From the NCBI RefSeq assembly GCF_003057885.1, contig NZ_QAGK01000001.1:62001-126000 (forward strand): a stretch of DNA of 64,000 bases. The letters are read 5' to 3'. Origin of the DNA: Oceaniglobus ichthyenteri. Lineage in GTDB: Bacteria > Pseudomonadota > Alphaproteobacteria > Rhodobacterales > Rhodobacteraceae. The position numbers and the translations under genes are program-made. Position 1 is the stretch's first letter, and each line of letters starts with the position of its first letter. Under the pieces are notes generated by a model. It worked only from the letters and a program-made list of their open reading frames with translations. It was not told the DNA's origin and ran no database searches. Shown in pieces: positions 14,315 through 22,123 of this stretch.

Positions 14315-16165
14315 ATGGCCAAGGTCGGCGCAGGCAAATCGTCAAACATCTTTGTGTGGATCATCGTTTTGCTGTTGATCGTGGGTTTGGCCGGATTCAG
14401 CACCGGCGGATTTGGCGGCACCGTGCGCACCATCGGCAGCGTTGGCAAAACCGAAATCACCACCACCCGTTACGCCAACGCGCTGCAACAGGAATTGCGC
14501 ACCCTGACCGCCCAGACCGGGCGCAGCTTTACCATGAGCGAGGCACAGGCATTCGGCCTGGACCGGGCCGTGTTGCAACAGGTTGTCGCCACCGCCGCGC
14601 TGGAAAACGAGGCCACCCAACTGGGCCTGTCGGTCGGGGATGAGGCGGTGCGCCGCGAAGTGTTGCGCGTGCCCGCGTTTCAGGGGTTGAATGGCACGTT
14701 TGATCGCGAAGCCTATGAATTTGCGCTGCGCCAGAACGGGCAGACCGTGGCCGAATTTGAACGCATGATCCGCACCGACACTGCGCGCACTTTGTTGCAG
14801 GGTGCGGTTGTGGCGGGCGCATCAACGCCCGAGGCGTTTACCGACGCTGTGTTTCTCTATGCCCGCGAAAGCCGCGATTTCACTTATATCGCCTATCGCC
14901 CCGAAGATTTGCAAACGCCCCTGCCCGCCCCCACAGATGCGCAGTTGCAAGCCTATTATGATGAAAACCCTGCCGAATTCACCCTGCCCGAACGGCGCAA
15001 GATCACCTATGCGTGGTTGTCGCCCAGCATGGTTTTGGATCAGGTCGAAGTTGATGAAACCGCCCTGCGCGCGCTTTATAACGACCGGATCGAAGAATTC
15101 GTGCAACCCGAACGCCGCCTTGTCGAACGTCTGGTCTTTGGCACCGAAGAAGAGGCCGCAGATGCAAAGGCCGCACTGGATGCGGGCGAAACCGATTTTG
15201 ACACACTGATCGAAGATCGCGGTTTGTCGGCGTCCGATATCGATCTGGGTGATCTGGACCGCGCCCAGTTGGGCGATGCGGGCGATGCGGTTTTCGCACT
15301 GGATGGTCCCGGCGTTGCCGGGCCGGTCACAACCGATCTTGGTCCGGCATTGATCCGGGTGAATGCGATTCTGGCACCCCAGAATGTTACATTCGAAGAG
15401 GTGCGCGAGGATCTGTTCACCGAATTTGCCGATGGCGCCGCCCGCCGTCTGGTCAGCGATCAGGTGGATCCGGTGGATGATTTGCTGGCCGGTGGCGCCA
15501 CGCTGGAGGAAATCGCCGCCGAAACCACATTGGAGCTGGGCGAGGTATTGCTGTCAGATGACAGCGACGAGCCGATCACCCGCTATCTTGAATTTCGCAC
15601 TGTGGCCGAGTCCGTGACCGCCGATGATTTCCCCGAAGTTGGCGAACTGGAAGACGGTGGCATCTTTGCCCTGCGTCTTGATGAAATCGTGCCGCCCACC
15701 TTGCAACCGTTTGACGATGTAAAGGTCGCCGTGATCGGCGCGTGGGAAACTGCAGAAACCACCAAGGCCCTGATCGCCCAGGCCGAAGCGATGAAAGAAG
15801 CGGTGGAAGCGGGCCAAGGCATGTTTGCTGGCCCGGTCGAACCCGAGGCACAGGCCGATGTGTTGCGCGATGCCTTTATCGAAAATACCCCCGGCGCGCT
15901 GGTCACCACCGCGTTTGACATGCAGCCCGGCGAGCTGCGCATCGTTTCGGATGAAACCGGTGCGTTCTTGCTGCGGCTGGATGCGATCACGCAACCCATG
16001 CTCGACACCCCCGATGCCGAAGCAGTCCGCGCCGGATTTGCTGAACAAACGGCACAGGGCTATGCGCAGGACATGATTGATGCCTTCACCCTGGCGGTGG
16101 AAAATCAGGCAGGCATTTCATTGAACCAAACCGCAATCAACGCGGTGAATGCCCAGTTCCCCTAA
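14315..16165 (+). CDS. PpiD-like periplasmic chaperone / peptidyl-prolyl isomerase
   Basis: A 616-residue membrane-anchored folding factor. A single N-terminal helix (about residues 12-28, IFVWIIVLLLIVGLAGF) is followed by a SurA-N-type chaperone domain (about 45-180) and a parvulin-like region (about 225-360), then a long helical C-terminal part. The parvulin section is poorly conserved, as in most PpiD proteins, so catalysis is uncertain. AGGGGG upstream of the ATG at 14315 decides the start. It is followed after 17 bases by trpE. Confidence 0.85.
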   Translation: MAKVGAGKSSNIFVWIIVLLLIVGLAGFSTGGFGGTVRTIGSVGKTEITTTRYANALQQELRTLTAQTGRSFTMSEAQAFGLDRAVLQQVVATAALENEATQLGLSVGDEAVRREVLRVPAFQGLNGTFDREAYEFALRQNGQTVAEFERMIRTDTARTLLQGAVVAGASTPEAFTDAVFLYARESRDFTYIAYRPEDLQTPLPAPTDAQLQAYYDENPAEFTLPERRKITYAWLSPSMVLDQVEVDETALRALYNDRIEEFVQPERRLVERLVFGTEEEAADAKAALDAGETDFDTLIEDRGLSASDIDLGDLDRAQLGDAGDAVFALDGPGVAGPVTTDLGPALIRVNAILAPQNVTFEEVREDLFTEFADGAARRLVSDQVDPVDDLLAGGATLEEIAAETTLELGEVLLSDDSDEPITRYLEFRTVAESVTADDFPEVGELEDGGIFALRLDEIVPPTLQPFDDVKVAVIGAWETAETTKALIAQAEAMKEAVEAGQGMFAGPVEPEAQADVLRDAFIENTPGALVTTAFDMQPGELRIVSDETGAFLLRLDAITQPMLDTPDAEAVRAGFAEQTAQGYAQDMIDAFTLAVENQAGISLNQTAINAVNAQFP

Positions 16166-16182
16166 TCCATCGAAGGTTTGAG

Positions 16183-17694
16183 ATGCAGCTTACCCCGACT
16201 TACGAAAGCTTTGCCGCCGGATATGAACGGGGTGAAAATCAGGTGGTGTTTGCCCGTCTGGCGGCGGATCTGGATACGCCTGTTTCGCTGATGTTGAAAC
16301 TGGGCGAAGCGCGCGCCGATACCTTCATTCTGGAATCGGTCACCGGGGGCGAAGTGCGGGGGCGCTATTCGATCATTGGTATGAAACCCGATGTGATCTG
16401 GCAATGTCACGGCACCCAAAGCCGGATCAACCGTCAGGCCCGCTTCGATCCGACGGCTTGGGAGGATCAGATCGGCGCGCCGCTTGATACCCTGCGCGCG
16501 CTGATTGCCGAATCGCGCATTGATCTGCCCGCCGATCTGCCCGCCGCCGCGGCCGGGCTGTTTGGATACCTTGGCTATGATATGATCCGGCTGGTTGAAA
16601 ATCTGCCGGATATCAACCCCGACCCCCTTGGCCTGCCCGATGCGGTGATGATGCGCCCCTCGGTTGTGGCGGTTCTGGACGGCGTCAAGGGCGAAGTTAC
16701 GGTTGTGTCGCCCGCCTGGGCCGACAGTGGTTTGTCGGCGCGCGCCGCCTATGCCCAGGCGGCCGAGCGGGTGATGGACGCAGTGCGCGATCTGGAACGC
16801 CAGCCCAAGGGCGAATCGCGCGATCTGGGCGACGAACTTGTCGCGCCTGAACTGACCTCGAACTTTACCCACCAAGGGTATCTGGACGCGGTCACAAAGG
16901 CCAAAGAGTACATCCGCCAAGGTGATATTTTTCAGGTGGTGCCATCGCAACGCTGGTCGGTGCCGTTCACCCTGCCCCCTTTTGCCTTGTATCGGTCCTT
17001 GCGCCGCACCAACCCGTCGCCGTTCATGTTCTATTTCAATTTCGGGGGCTTTCAGGTGATTGGCGCCTCGCCCGAAATCCTTGTGCGGGTGTTTGGCGGT
17101 GAAATCACCATCCGCCCGATTGCGGGCACCCGCCCCCGTGGCAAAACCCCCGAAGATGATCGCGCGCTTGAGGCTGATCTGCTGGCCGATCCGAAAGAGC
17201 GGGCAGAACATTTGATGTTGCTTGATCTGGGCCGCAATGACGTGGGGCGCGTGGCCAAAATCGGAACCGTGCGTCCGACCGAAGAATTCATCATCGAAAA
17301 ATATTCCCACGTCATGCACATCGTCAGTAACGTCGTGGGCGAACTTAGCGATGAACACGACGCCCTGTCGGCGTTTTTCGCCGGTATGCCTGCCGGCACG
17401 GTTTCGGGCGCGCCAAAGGTACGGGCGATGCAAATCATCGATGAACTTGAGCCTGAAAAGCGCGGCGTTTACGGTGGCGGTCTTGGATATTTCAGCGCCG
17501 GGGGCGACATGGACATGTGTATCGCCCTGCGCACTGCGGTATTGAAAGATGAAACACTGTATATTCAGGCAGGCGGCGGCGTTGTTTACGACAGCGATCC
17601 CGAGGCCGAATTTGTGGAAACCGTCAACAAATCCAACGCGATACGCCGCGCCGCCGAACAGGCGGGGCGGTTTGTACGGTCGTCAAATTTCTGA
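16183..17694 (+). CDS. trpE: Anthranilate synthase component I TrpE
   Basis: A 503-residue chorismate-utilising enzyme that makes anthranilate from chorismate with ammonia supplied by TrpG. The N-terminal feedback site has FILESVTGGEVRGRYS. The catalytic half carries IRPIAGTRPRGKTPEDD, ERAEHLMLLDLGRNDVGRV, YSHVMHIVSNV, SGAPKVRAMQIIDELEP, RGVYGGGLGYF and a final QAGGGVVYDSDPE. No trpG follows; the next genes are a TRAP transporter. The gap to the PpiD-like gene is only 17 bases, so no leader-peptide attenuator can fit there. Confidence 0.96.
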   Translation: MQLTPTYESFAAGYERGENQVVFARLAADLDTPVSLMLKLGEARADTFILESVTGGEVRGRYSIIGMKPDVIWQCHGTQSRINRQARFDPTAWEDQIGAPLDTLRALIAESRIDLPADLPAAAAGLFGYLGYDMIRLVENLPDINPDPLGLPDAVMMRPSVVAVLDGVKGEVTVVSPAWADSGLSARAAYAQAAERVMDAVRDLERQPKGESRDLGDELVAPELTSNFTHQGYLDAVTKAKEYIRQGDIFQVVPSQRWSVPFTLPPFALYRSLRRTNPSPFMFYFNFGGFQVIGASPEILVRVFGGEITIRPIAGTRPRGKTPEDDRALEADLLADPKERAEHLMLLDLGRNDVGRVAKIGTVRPTEEFIIEKYSHVMHIVSNVVGELSDEHDALSAFFAGMPAGTVSGAPKVRAMQIIDELEPEKRGVYGGGLGYFSAGGDMDMCIALRTAVLKDETLYIQAGGGVVYDSDPEAEFVETVNKSNAIRRAAEQAGRFVRSSNF

Positions 17695-17908
17695 CCCTGA
17701 TCCGGGCTGACCATGGTAGCGCGCCAAAGGTGGATAGGGGCGCGGCGGGGATGGTGTTTGGTTTATCCATTCGTTACAAGGCGTTGAATGGTTCGGGATG
17801 GCCGGGCGGGGGAAATTGCACAGTCAGGGGGCGGCGTTTGCGTTTCTTGCTTTGTGTCATTTTACCCCATACTGCGCCAAGGATGACACAAAGGCTGATG
17901 GGAAACAG

Positions 17909-18403
17909 ATGCGGAGCAGCTTTTTAGTGGTCTGCCAAGGGCTTGACCGGATCACCACCTGGCTGTGCGCCACCGCCTGTGCGGTTTTGACCGGCGCTGT
18001 TCTGGGCACGGTCATACTGCGCTTTGGGTTTGATACCGGTTTTGTCCGGCTGCAAAATCTTGCCGGTTATGCGTTTGCGGTGCTGATGATCCTATCGCTG
18101 CCGTATTGTTTGCGGCGGGGGGGCCATGTGCGGGTTGAGGTTTTGTCAGAACGTTTGCCTGCGGGCTATGGCCGCGCCGCCGATCTGACCGCGCTGGTGC
18201 TGTTTTTGATCCCGGTGTTCGGTCTGATGGTCTGGGCCTGGCTGCCTGATCTGGCCTATAGCTGGAAAATCCTGGAAGGGGCGATTGAAACCGGCGGATT
18301 GGGGGGCGTGTTTTTGGTGAAAACCATGCTGCCTTTTGCCGGTGTGTTGATGATATTACAGGGCATCGCCGTGCTTCTTGATCCTGCGTTGTCCGCCCGA
18401 TGA
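17909..18403 (+). CDS. TRAP transporter small permease (DctQ type)
   Basis: A 164-residue membrane protein with four helices, the DctQ subunit of a tripartite ATP-independent periplasmic transporter. The family segment LPYCLRRGGHVRVEVL lies at the first loop. I start at the ATG at 17909 with GGGA six bases upstream; the frame is open for another 37 codons upstream but that part does not resemble DctQ. The stop overlaps the start of the large permease by 4 bases. Confidence 0.85.
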   Translation: MRSSFLVVCQGLDRITTWLCATACAVLTGAVLGTVILRFGFDTGFVRLQNLAGYAFAVLMILSLPYCLRRGGHVRVEVLSERLPAGYGRAADLTALVLFLIPVFGLMVWAWLPDLAYSWKILEGAIETGGLGGVFLVKTMLPFAGVLMILQGIAVLLDPALSAR

Positions 18404-19947
18404 TCGCGCACGAGGCGTATCTGATCGCCATGGTTCTGGCGCTTTTCGCCGGCATTCTCAGCGGCATTCCCGCGATGCTGGCGATTGCGGGTGTGCCATT
18501 GGTGATGGCGGTCATCGGCAGCCTGACGGGCGCGTTTGATATCGGGTTTCTCAATTTCTTTCCGGCGCGGGTGTATGGGGTGATGTCCAACCCATTGCTG
18601 ATGGCGGTGCCATTGTTTGTGTTGATGGGCGTATTGCTGGAAAAATCGCGCCTCGCCGAAAGCATGCTGGATGTGCTGGGGCGGATGTTGGGCGGAACGG
18701 CACGCGGCATGGCAATTTCGGTTCTGGCCTTTTCCGCAATCATCGCCGCATCAACCGGTATTGTCGGGGCGACGGTGGTGATGTTGGTGCTGATCGCGCT
18801 GCCAACCATGCGCGAGGCTGGCATCCCAAAACGGCTGTCGGCGGGCATAATCTGTGCCAGCGGTACATTGGGTCAGATCATTCCGCCCTCGATCCTGCTG
18901 GTGTTGCTGGGGGATCAGATTGGCAATACCTATCTGGAGGCACAGCAAAAGGCCGGTAACTTTGCGCCTGATCCGGTTTCGGTCGGTGATCTTTTTGCTG
19001 GAGCATTGCTGCCGGGGCTGGTTCTGGTGGGTCTGTATGGGCTGTATATTTTCATACGTCTGCGCCCTACCGCGCGCGGCACCCCCGCCCCCGTGGCCGG
19101 CAAACCGGTACGCGGCGCCGAGATTCTGTCAAGTTTCGCGCCACCGCTGCTGTTGATCCTGTCGGTGCTTGGGTCAATCCTGGCCGGAATCGCCACCACC
19201 ACTGAGGCGGCAGGCCTGGGTGCAATTGGCGCGCTGATGTTGGCGGGATATCGCAGCGGCGTGTCAGGCATCGGGCGTACCCTTGTGCTGACGTCGGTTG
19301 CGGCCGCCTTCGCCCTGATGGCCCTGCGCCTGTTCAGCGATTCCCGAACCGAGGCGGCGAGCTTGGGCATTTTGGCGGCGGCTCTTGCGGTGCTGTTGGT
19401 GCTGGGCGTGATCGTTGCCGCCACGCGCCTGTGGTCCAGCGGCATGTTGCAAGGCGCGGTGGGTGATACGCTGCGCATCTCGGGCATGGTATTTGGCATT
19501 GTCGTTGCCGCATCCATGCTGGCGCTGGTGTTTCGCGGATTTGGCGGCGAAGAAATGGTGATGGAGGCGATGGCCGCCGTGCCTGGGGGCACATGGGGCG
19601 CGCTGGCGCTGGTGATGGGTGTGGTGTTCCTGCTGGGATTCATTCTTGAGGCGGTCGAGATCATCTATATCGTCGTGCCATTGCTTGGCCCGCCGGTTTT
19701 GGGCGGTGACATTTCGCCGGTGTGGTTTGGCGTGCTTCTGGCGATGAACCTGCAAACCAGCTTTCTCACTCCTCCTTTCGGCTTTGCACTGTTTTATTTC
19801 CGCTCGACCGCACCGCGCGATATCACCACTGGCGACATATACATGGGCGTCGCGCCCTTTGTTGGGCTGCAACTGGTGGGGCTGGGGCTGCTGATTGCCT
19901 TTCCCGCCCTTGCCACATGGCTGCCCAAGGTGGTCTTTGGCGGGTGA
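18400..19947 (+). CDS. TRAP transporter large permease (DctM type)
   Basis: A 515-residue polytopic protein, the ion-driven channel of the TRAP system. The N-terminal AMVLALFAGILSGIPAMLAIAG, the motif ASTGIVGATVVMLVLIALPTM, ASGTLGQIIPPSILLVLLGD and C-terminal NLQTSFLTPPFGFALFY are typical of DctM. It is somewhat longer than the commonest DctM (about 430 residues), with an extra hydrophobic middle section (about residues 235-350), as seen in the subgroup paired with 2-oxoacid or lactate receptors. Confidence 0.88.
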   Translation: MIAHEAYLIAMVLALFAGILSGIPAMLAIAGVPLVMAVIGSLTGAFDIGFLNFFPARVYGVMSNPLLMAVPLFVLMGVLLEKSRLAESMLDVLGRMLGGTARGMAISVLAFSAIIAASTGIVGATVVMLVLIALPTMREAGIPKRLSAGIICASGTLGQIIPPSILLVLLGDQIGNTYLEAQQKAGNFAPDPVSVGDLFAGALLPGLVLVGLYGLYIFIRLRPTARGTPAPVAGKPVRGAEILSSFAPPLLLILSVLGSILAGIATTTEAAGLGAIGALMLAGYRSGVSGIGRTLVLTSVAAAFALMALRLFSDSRTEAASLGILAAALAVLLVLGVIVAATRLWSSGMLQGAVGDTLRISGMVFGIVVAASMLALVFRGFGGEEMVMEAMAAVPGGTWGALALVMGVVFLLGFILEAVEIIYIVVPLLGPPVLGGDISPVWFGVLLAMNLQTSFLTPPFGFALFYFRSTAPRDITTGDIYMGVAPFVGLQLVGLGLLIAFPALATWLPKVVFGG

Positions 19948-19986
19948 CACGATAAGGTTTTTTTAACTGGGAGAAGGATACAAACC

Positions 19987-21054
19987 ATGAAACGCAGAAC
20001 TTTCCTCGCCTCGGGCGTGGGTGTCACGGCGGCCGCTGGTGCGCTGGCCAGCCCCGCCATCGCACAGGGCAAGATCGAGTGGAATTTGCCCACCGCATTC
20101 CCAAAGAATGCACCCGGCGTCGGATCAAACGTGGTGAACTTTGCAGAAAAAGTGGCCGCCATGTCCGATGGACGGCTCAGCTTCAAGGTGTTCGGCGCCG
20201 GTGAGCTGGTTCCGCCCTTCGCGGTTGAGGATGCAGTGCAACAAGGCAACGCGCCCGTCGGCCATGGGCCAACCTATTACGCTGCCGGAAAAAATCCGGC
20301 GCTGCACTGGTTCACCGCGGTGCCGTTCGGCATGACAGCGGGCGAACAGGTGGCGTGGCTGAAATACGGTGGCGGTCAGGAGATCTGGAACGATATTTAT
20401 GCCCAACGCGGGCTGGTGCCGTTTTACTCCGGCAACTCGGGCACGCAATCGGGCGGCTGGTTCAAGAATGAAATCAACAGTGTGGATGACCTTAAAGGCC
20501 TGAACATGCGTATCGCCGGCCTTGGCGGCGAAGTGTTCCGCAAACTGGGGGTAAACGCGGTGCTGATGCCTCCTCCGGAAATCTTTCAGGCGTTGCAATC
20601 GGGCGCGATTGATGCGGCTGAATGGGTCGGGCCGATGCTGGATCAGGCATTCGGTCTGCAAAAGATCACCAAGCTGTGCTATCTCCCAGCCCTCACCGAA
20701 CCGGGCGCGGGTCTGGCCGTGGTGTTTAACAAGGACGCCTGGGCCGAACTGAGCCCCGATCTGCAAAGCATCTGCGAAAACGCCGCCTATGCCGCCGCAT
20801 TGGAAAACCACGCGAATTTCGATTACCACAACGCCCAGGCCCTGACCGCCCTGCGCGCCGATGGTGTCGATTTCCGCGCGTTCAGCGACGATATCGTTGC
20901 AGCAATGCGCACCGCCTGGTTGGAAGTGCAGGACGAACTGACAGCGGCAAGCACCGATGTCGCCCGGGTGCGCGAAAGCTATGACGCCTATCTGTCAAGC
21001 GCGCAGGATTACGCCAGCGCCATGACCCTGCCGATGCTGGCCGGGCGCGGATAA
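19987..21054 (+). CDS. TRAP transporter substrate-binding protein, TakP-like
   Basis: A 355-residue periplasmic receptor for the two upstream permeases. The N-terminus (KRRTFLASGVGV, then a hydrophobic stretch to PAIAQ) looks like a twin-arginine signal. The body has GNSGTQSGGWFKNEI, LKGLNMRIAGLGGEVFRKLG and QSGAIDAAEWVGPMLD, where the arginine of MRI is the family's carboxylate clamp. The AAEWVGP region resembles the TakP (2-oxoacid) subgroup; ligand assignment is inferred. GAGAAGGA precedes the ATG. Confidence 0.85.
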   Translation: MKRRTFLASGVGVTAAAGALASPAIAQGKIEWNLPTAFPKNAPGVGSNVVNFAEKVAAMSDGRLSFKVFGAGELVPPFAVEDAVQQGNAPVGHGPTYYAAGKNPALHWFTAVPFGMTAGEQVAWLKYGGGQEIWNDIYAQRGLVPFYSGNSGTQSGGWFKNEINSVDDLKGLNMRIAGLGGEVFRKLGVNAVLMPPPEIFQALQSGAIDAAEWVGPMLDQAFGLQKITKLCYLPALTEPGAGLAVVFNKDAWAELSPDLQSICENAAYAAALENHANFDYHNAQALTALRADGVDFRAFSDDIVAAMRTAWLEVQDELTAASTDVARVRESYDAYLSSAQDYASAMTLPMLAGRG

Positions 21055-21065
21055 GCCACACCAAC

Positions 21066-21112
21066 GGTCAGGCCGGGATTCGGCCTGACCAAGCCACCGA
21101 ATTGCGTTGTTT
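21066..21112 (+). terminator. Hairpin terminator after the TRAP operon
   Basis: A perfect 10-bp stem GGTCAGGCCG / CGGCCTGACC with a 5-base loop begins 11 bases after the TRAP receptor stop. The T-rich tract (GTTGTTTTTTCG) comes only about 17 bases later, so termination here may be partly delayed. Confidence 0.55.
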
Positions 21113-21127
21113 TTTCGTAACTTCGGA

Positions 21128-21169
21128 CGCCCGCGCCAGACAAATAAATCAGCGCGGGCGCATGCCCGC
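21128..21169 (-). terminator. Hairpins after the beta-hydroxyacid dehydrogenase gene
   Basis: Two mutually exclusive stems share the block at 21152-21160: a 9-bp one with an A/T-rich 15-base loop (CGCCCGCGC / GCGCGGGCG) and a 6-bp one (GCGGGC / GCCCGC). On the minus strand the second is followed by a T-rich stretch (TGATTTATTTGT). It lies between convergent genes and most likely ends the minus-strand gene. Confidence 0.4.
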
Positions 21170-21178
21170 TCCTTTGGG

Positions 21179-22051
21179 TCAGTCCAGCGCCTGCAATCGC
21201 TTGAGCAGGGCTGACGTGTCCCAGCGCCCGCCGCCCAGCTTTTGCACATCCTTGTAAAACTGATCGACCAACGCGGTGACCGGCAGGGAGGCGCCGTTTT
21301 CATTCGCGGTCGACAGGCAGATCCCCAGATCCTTGCGCATCCAATCCACGGCAAACCCATGTTCGAAATGGTCATCCAGCATGGTTTCATAGCGGTTGGC
21401 CATCTGCCACGATCCTGCCGCGCCCTGGCTGATCACCTCAACCACCGCGCGCCCGTCCAGCCCGGCCTTTTCGGCAAAATGCAGCGCCTCGGACAGCCCT
21501 TGCACCAATCCGGCAATGGCGATCTGGTTGCACATCTTGGTCATCTGCCCGGCGCCCGATTCCCCAATGCGGCGGCACAGCTTGGCATAGGTTTCCATGA
21601 TCGGCTCGGCCTTGGCATAGGCGTCGGCATCGCCGCCACACATGATCGACAGCTGGGCGTTCTCGGCCCCCGCCTGTCCGCCGGAAATGGGAGCATCGAC
21701 AAAGGCGATCCCGTGATCCTTGGCCACGCCATATAATTCGCGCGTCACTGCCGCCGACACTGTGGTGTGGTCAACAAAAACCGAACCCTTGGCCATGCCC
21801 GCAAACGCCCCATCCTCGCCCAGGCAGACCGAGCGCAAATCGTCATCATTGCCAACGCAGCACATCACGAATGCGGCATCCTTTGCCGCCGCACGCGGTG
21901 TGGTCGCGGCGGTGCCGGTGTGGTCTTTCGCCCAGGCTTCGGCCTTGCTGGCCGTGCGGTTATAGACGGTTACATCATGGCCCGCACCGGCAAGGTGCCC
22001 GGCCATCGGGCCGCCCATCACGCCCAATCCCAAAAATGCTAGTTTGCTCAC
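21179..22051 (-). CDS. NAD(P)-dependent beta-hydroxyacid dehydrogenase (3-hydroxyisobutyrate dehydrogenase family)
   Basis: A 290-residue oxidoreductase. The Rossmann motif is FLGLGVMGGPMAGHL at the N-terminus, the substrate-binding signature is DAPISGGQAGAENAQLSIM, and the catalytic lysine is in GAGQMTKMCNQ. Members oxidise 3-hydroxyisobutyrate or reduce tartronate semialdehyde; this one cannot be narrowed by eye. It is convergent with the TRAP operon, so co-regulation is not implied. Confidence 0.85.
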   Translation of the reverse strand: MSKLAFLGLGVMGGPMAGHLAGAGHDVTVYNRTASKAEAWAKDHTGTAATTPRAAAKDAAFVMCCVGNDDDLRSVCLGEDGAFAGMAKGSVFVDHTTVSAAVTRELYGVAKDHGIAFVDAPISGGQAGAENAQLSIMCGGDADAYAKAEPIMETYAKLCRRIGESGAGQMTKMCNQIAIAGLVQGLSEALHFAEKAGLDGRAVVEVISQGAAGSWQMANRYETMLDDHFEHGFAVDWMRKDLGICLSTANENGASLPVTALVDQFYKDVQKLGGGRWDTSALLKRLQALD

Positions 22052-22123
22052 GGCTTTCCTCCCGGTTTCAAATCGCTTACCACCTTCCTAGCTAATCATC
22101 CCCTTTCCCTCAACCGAGGTTTC

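Noticed and set aside
16162-17433. 423-codon frame antisense to trpE
   Set aside because: The translation has no domain and is His/Arg/Gly-rich, typical of the complement of GC-rich coding sequence; trpE itself is unmistakable.
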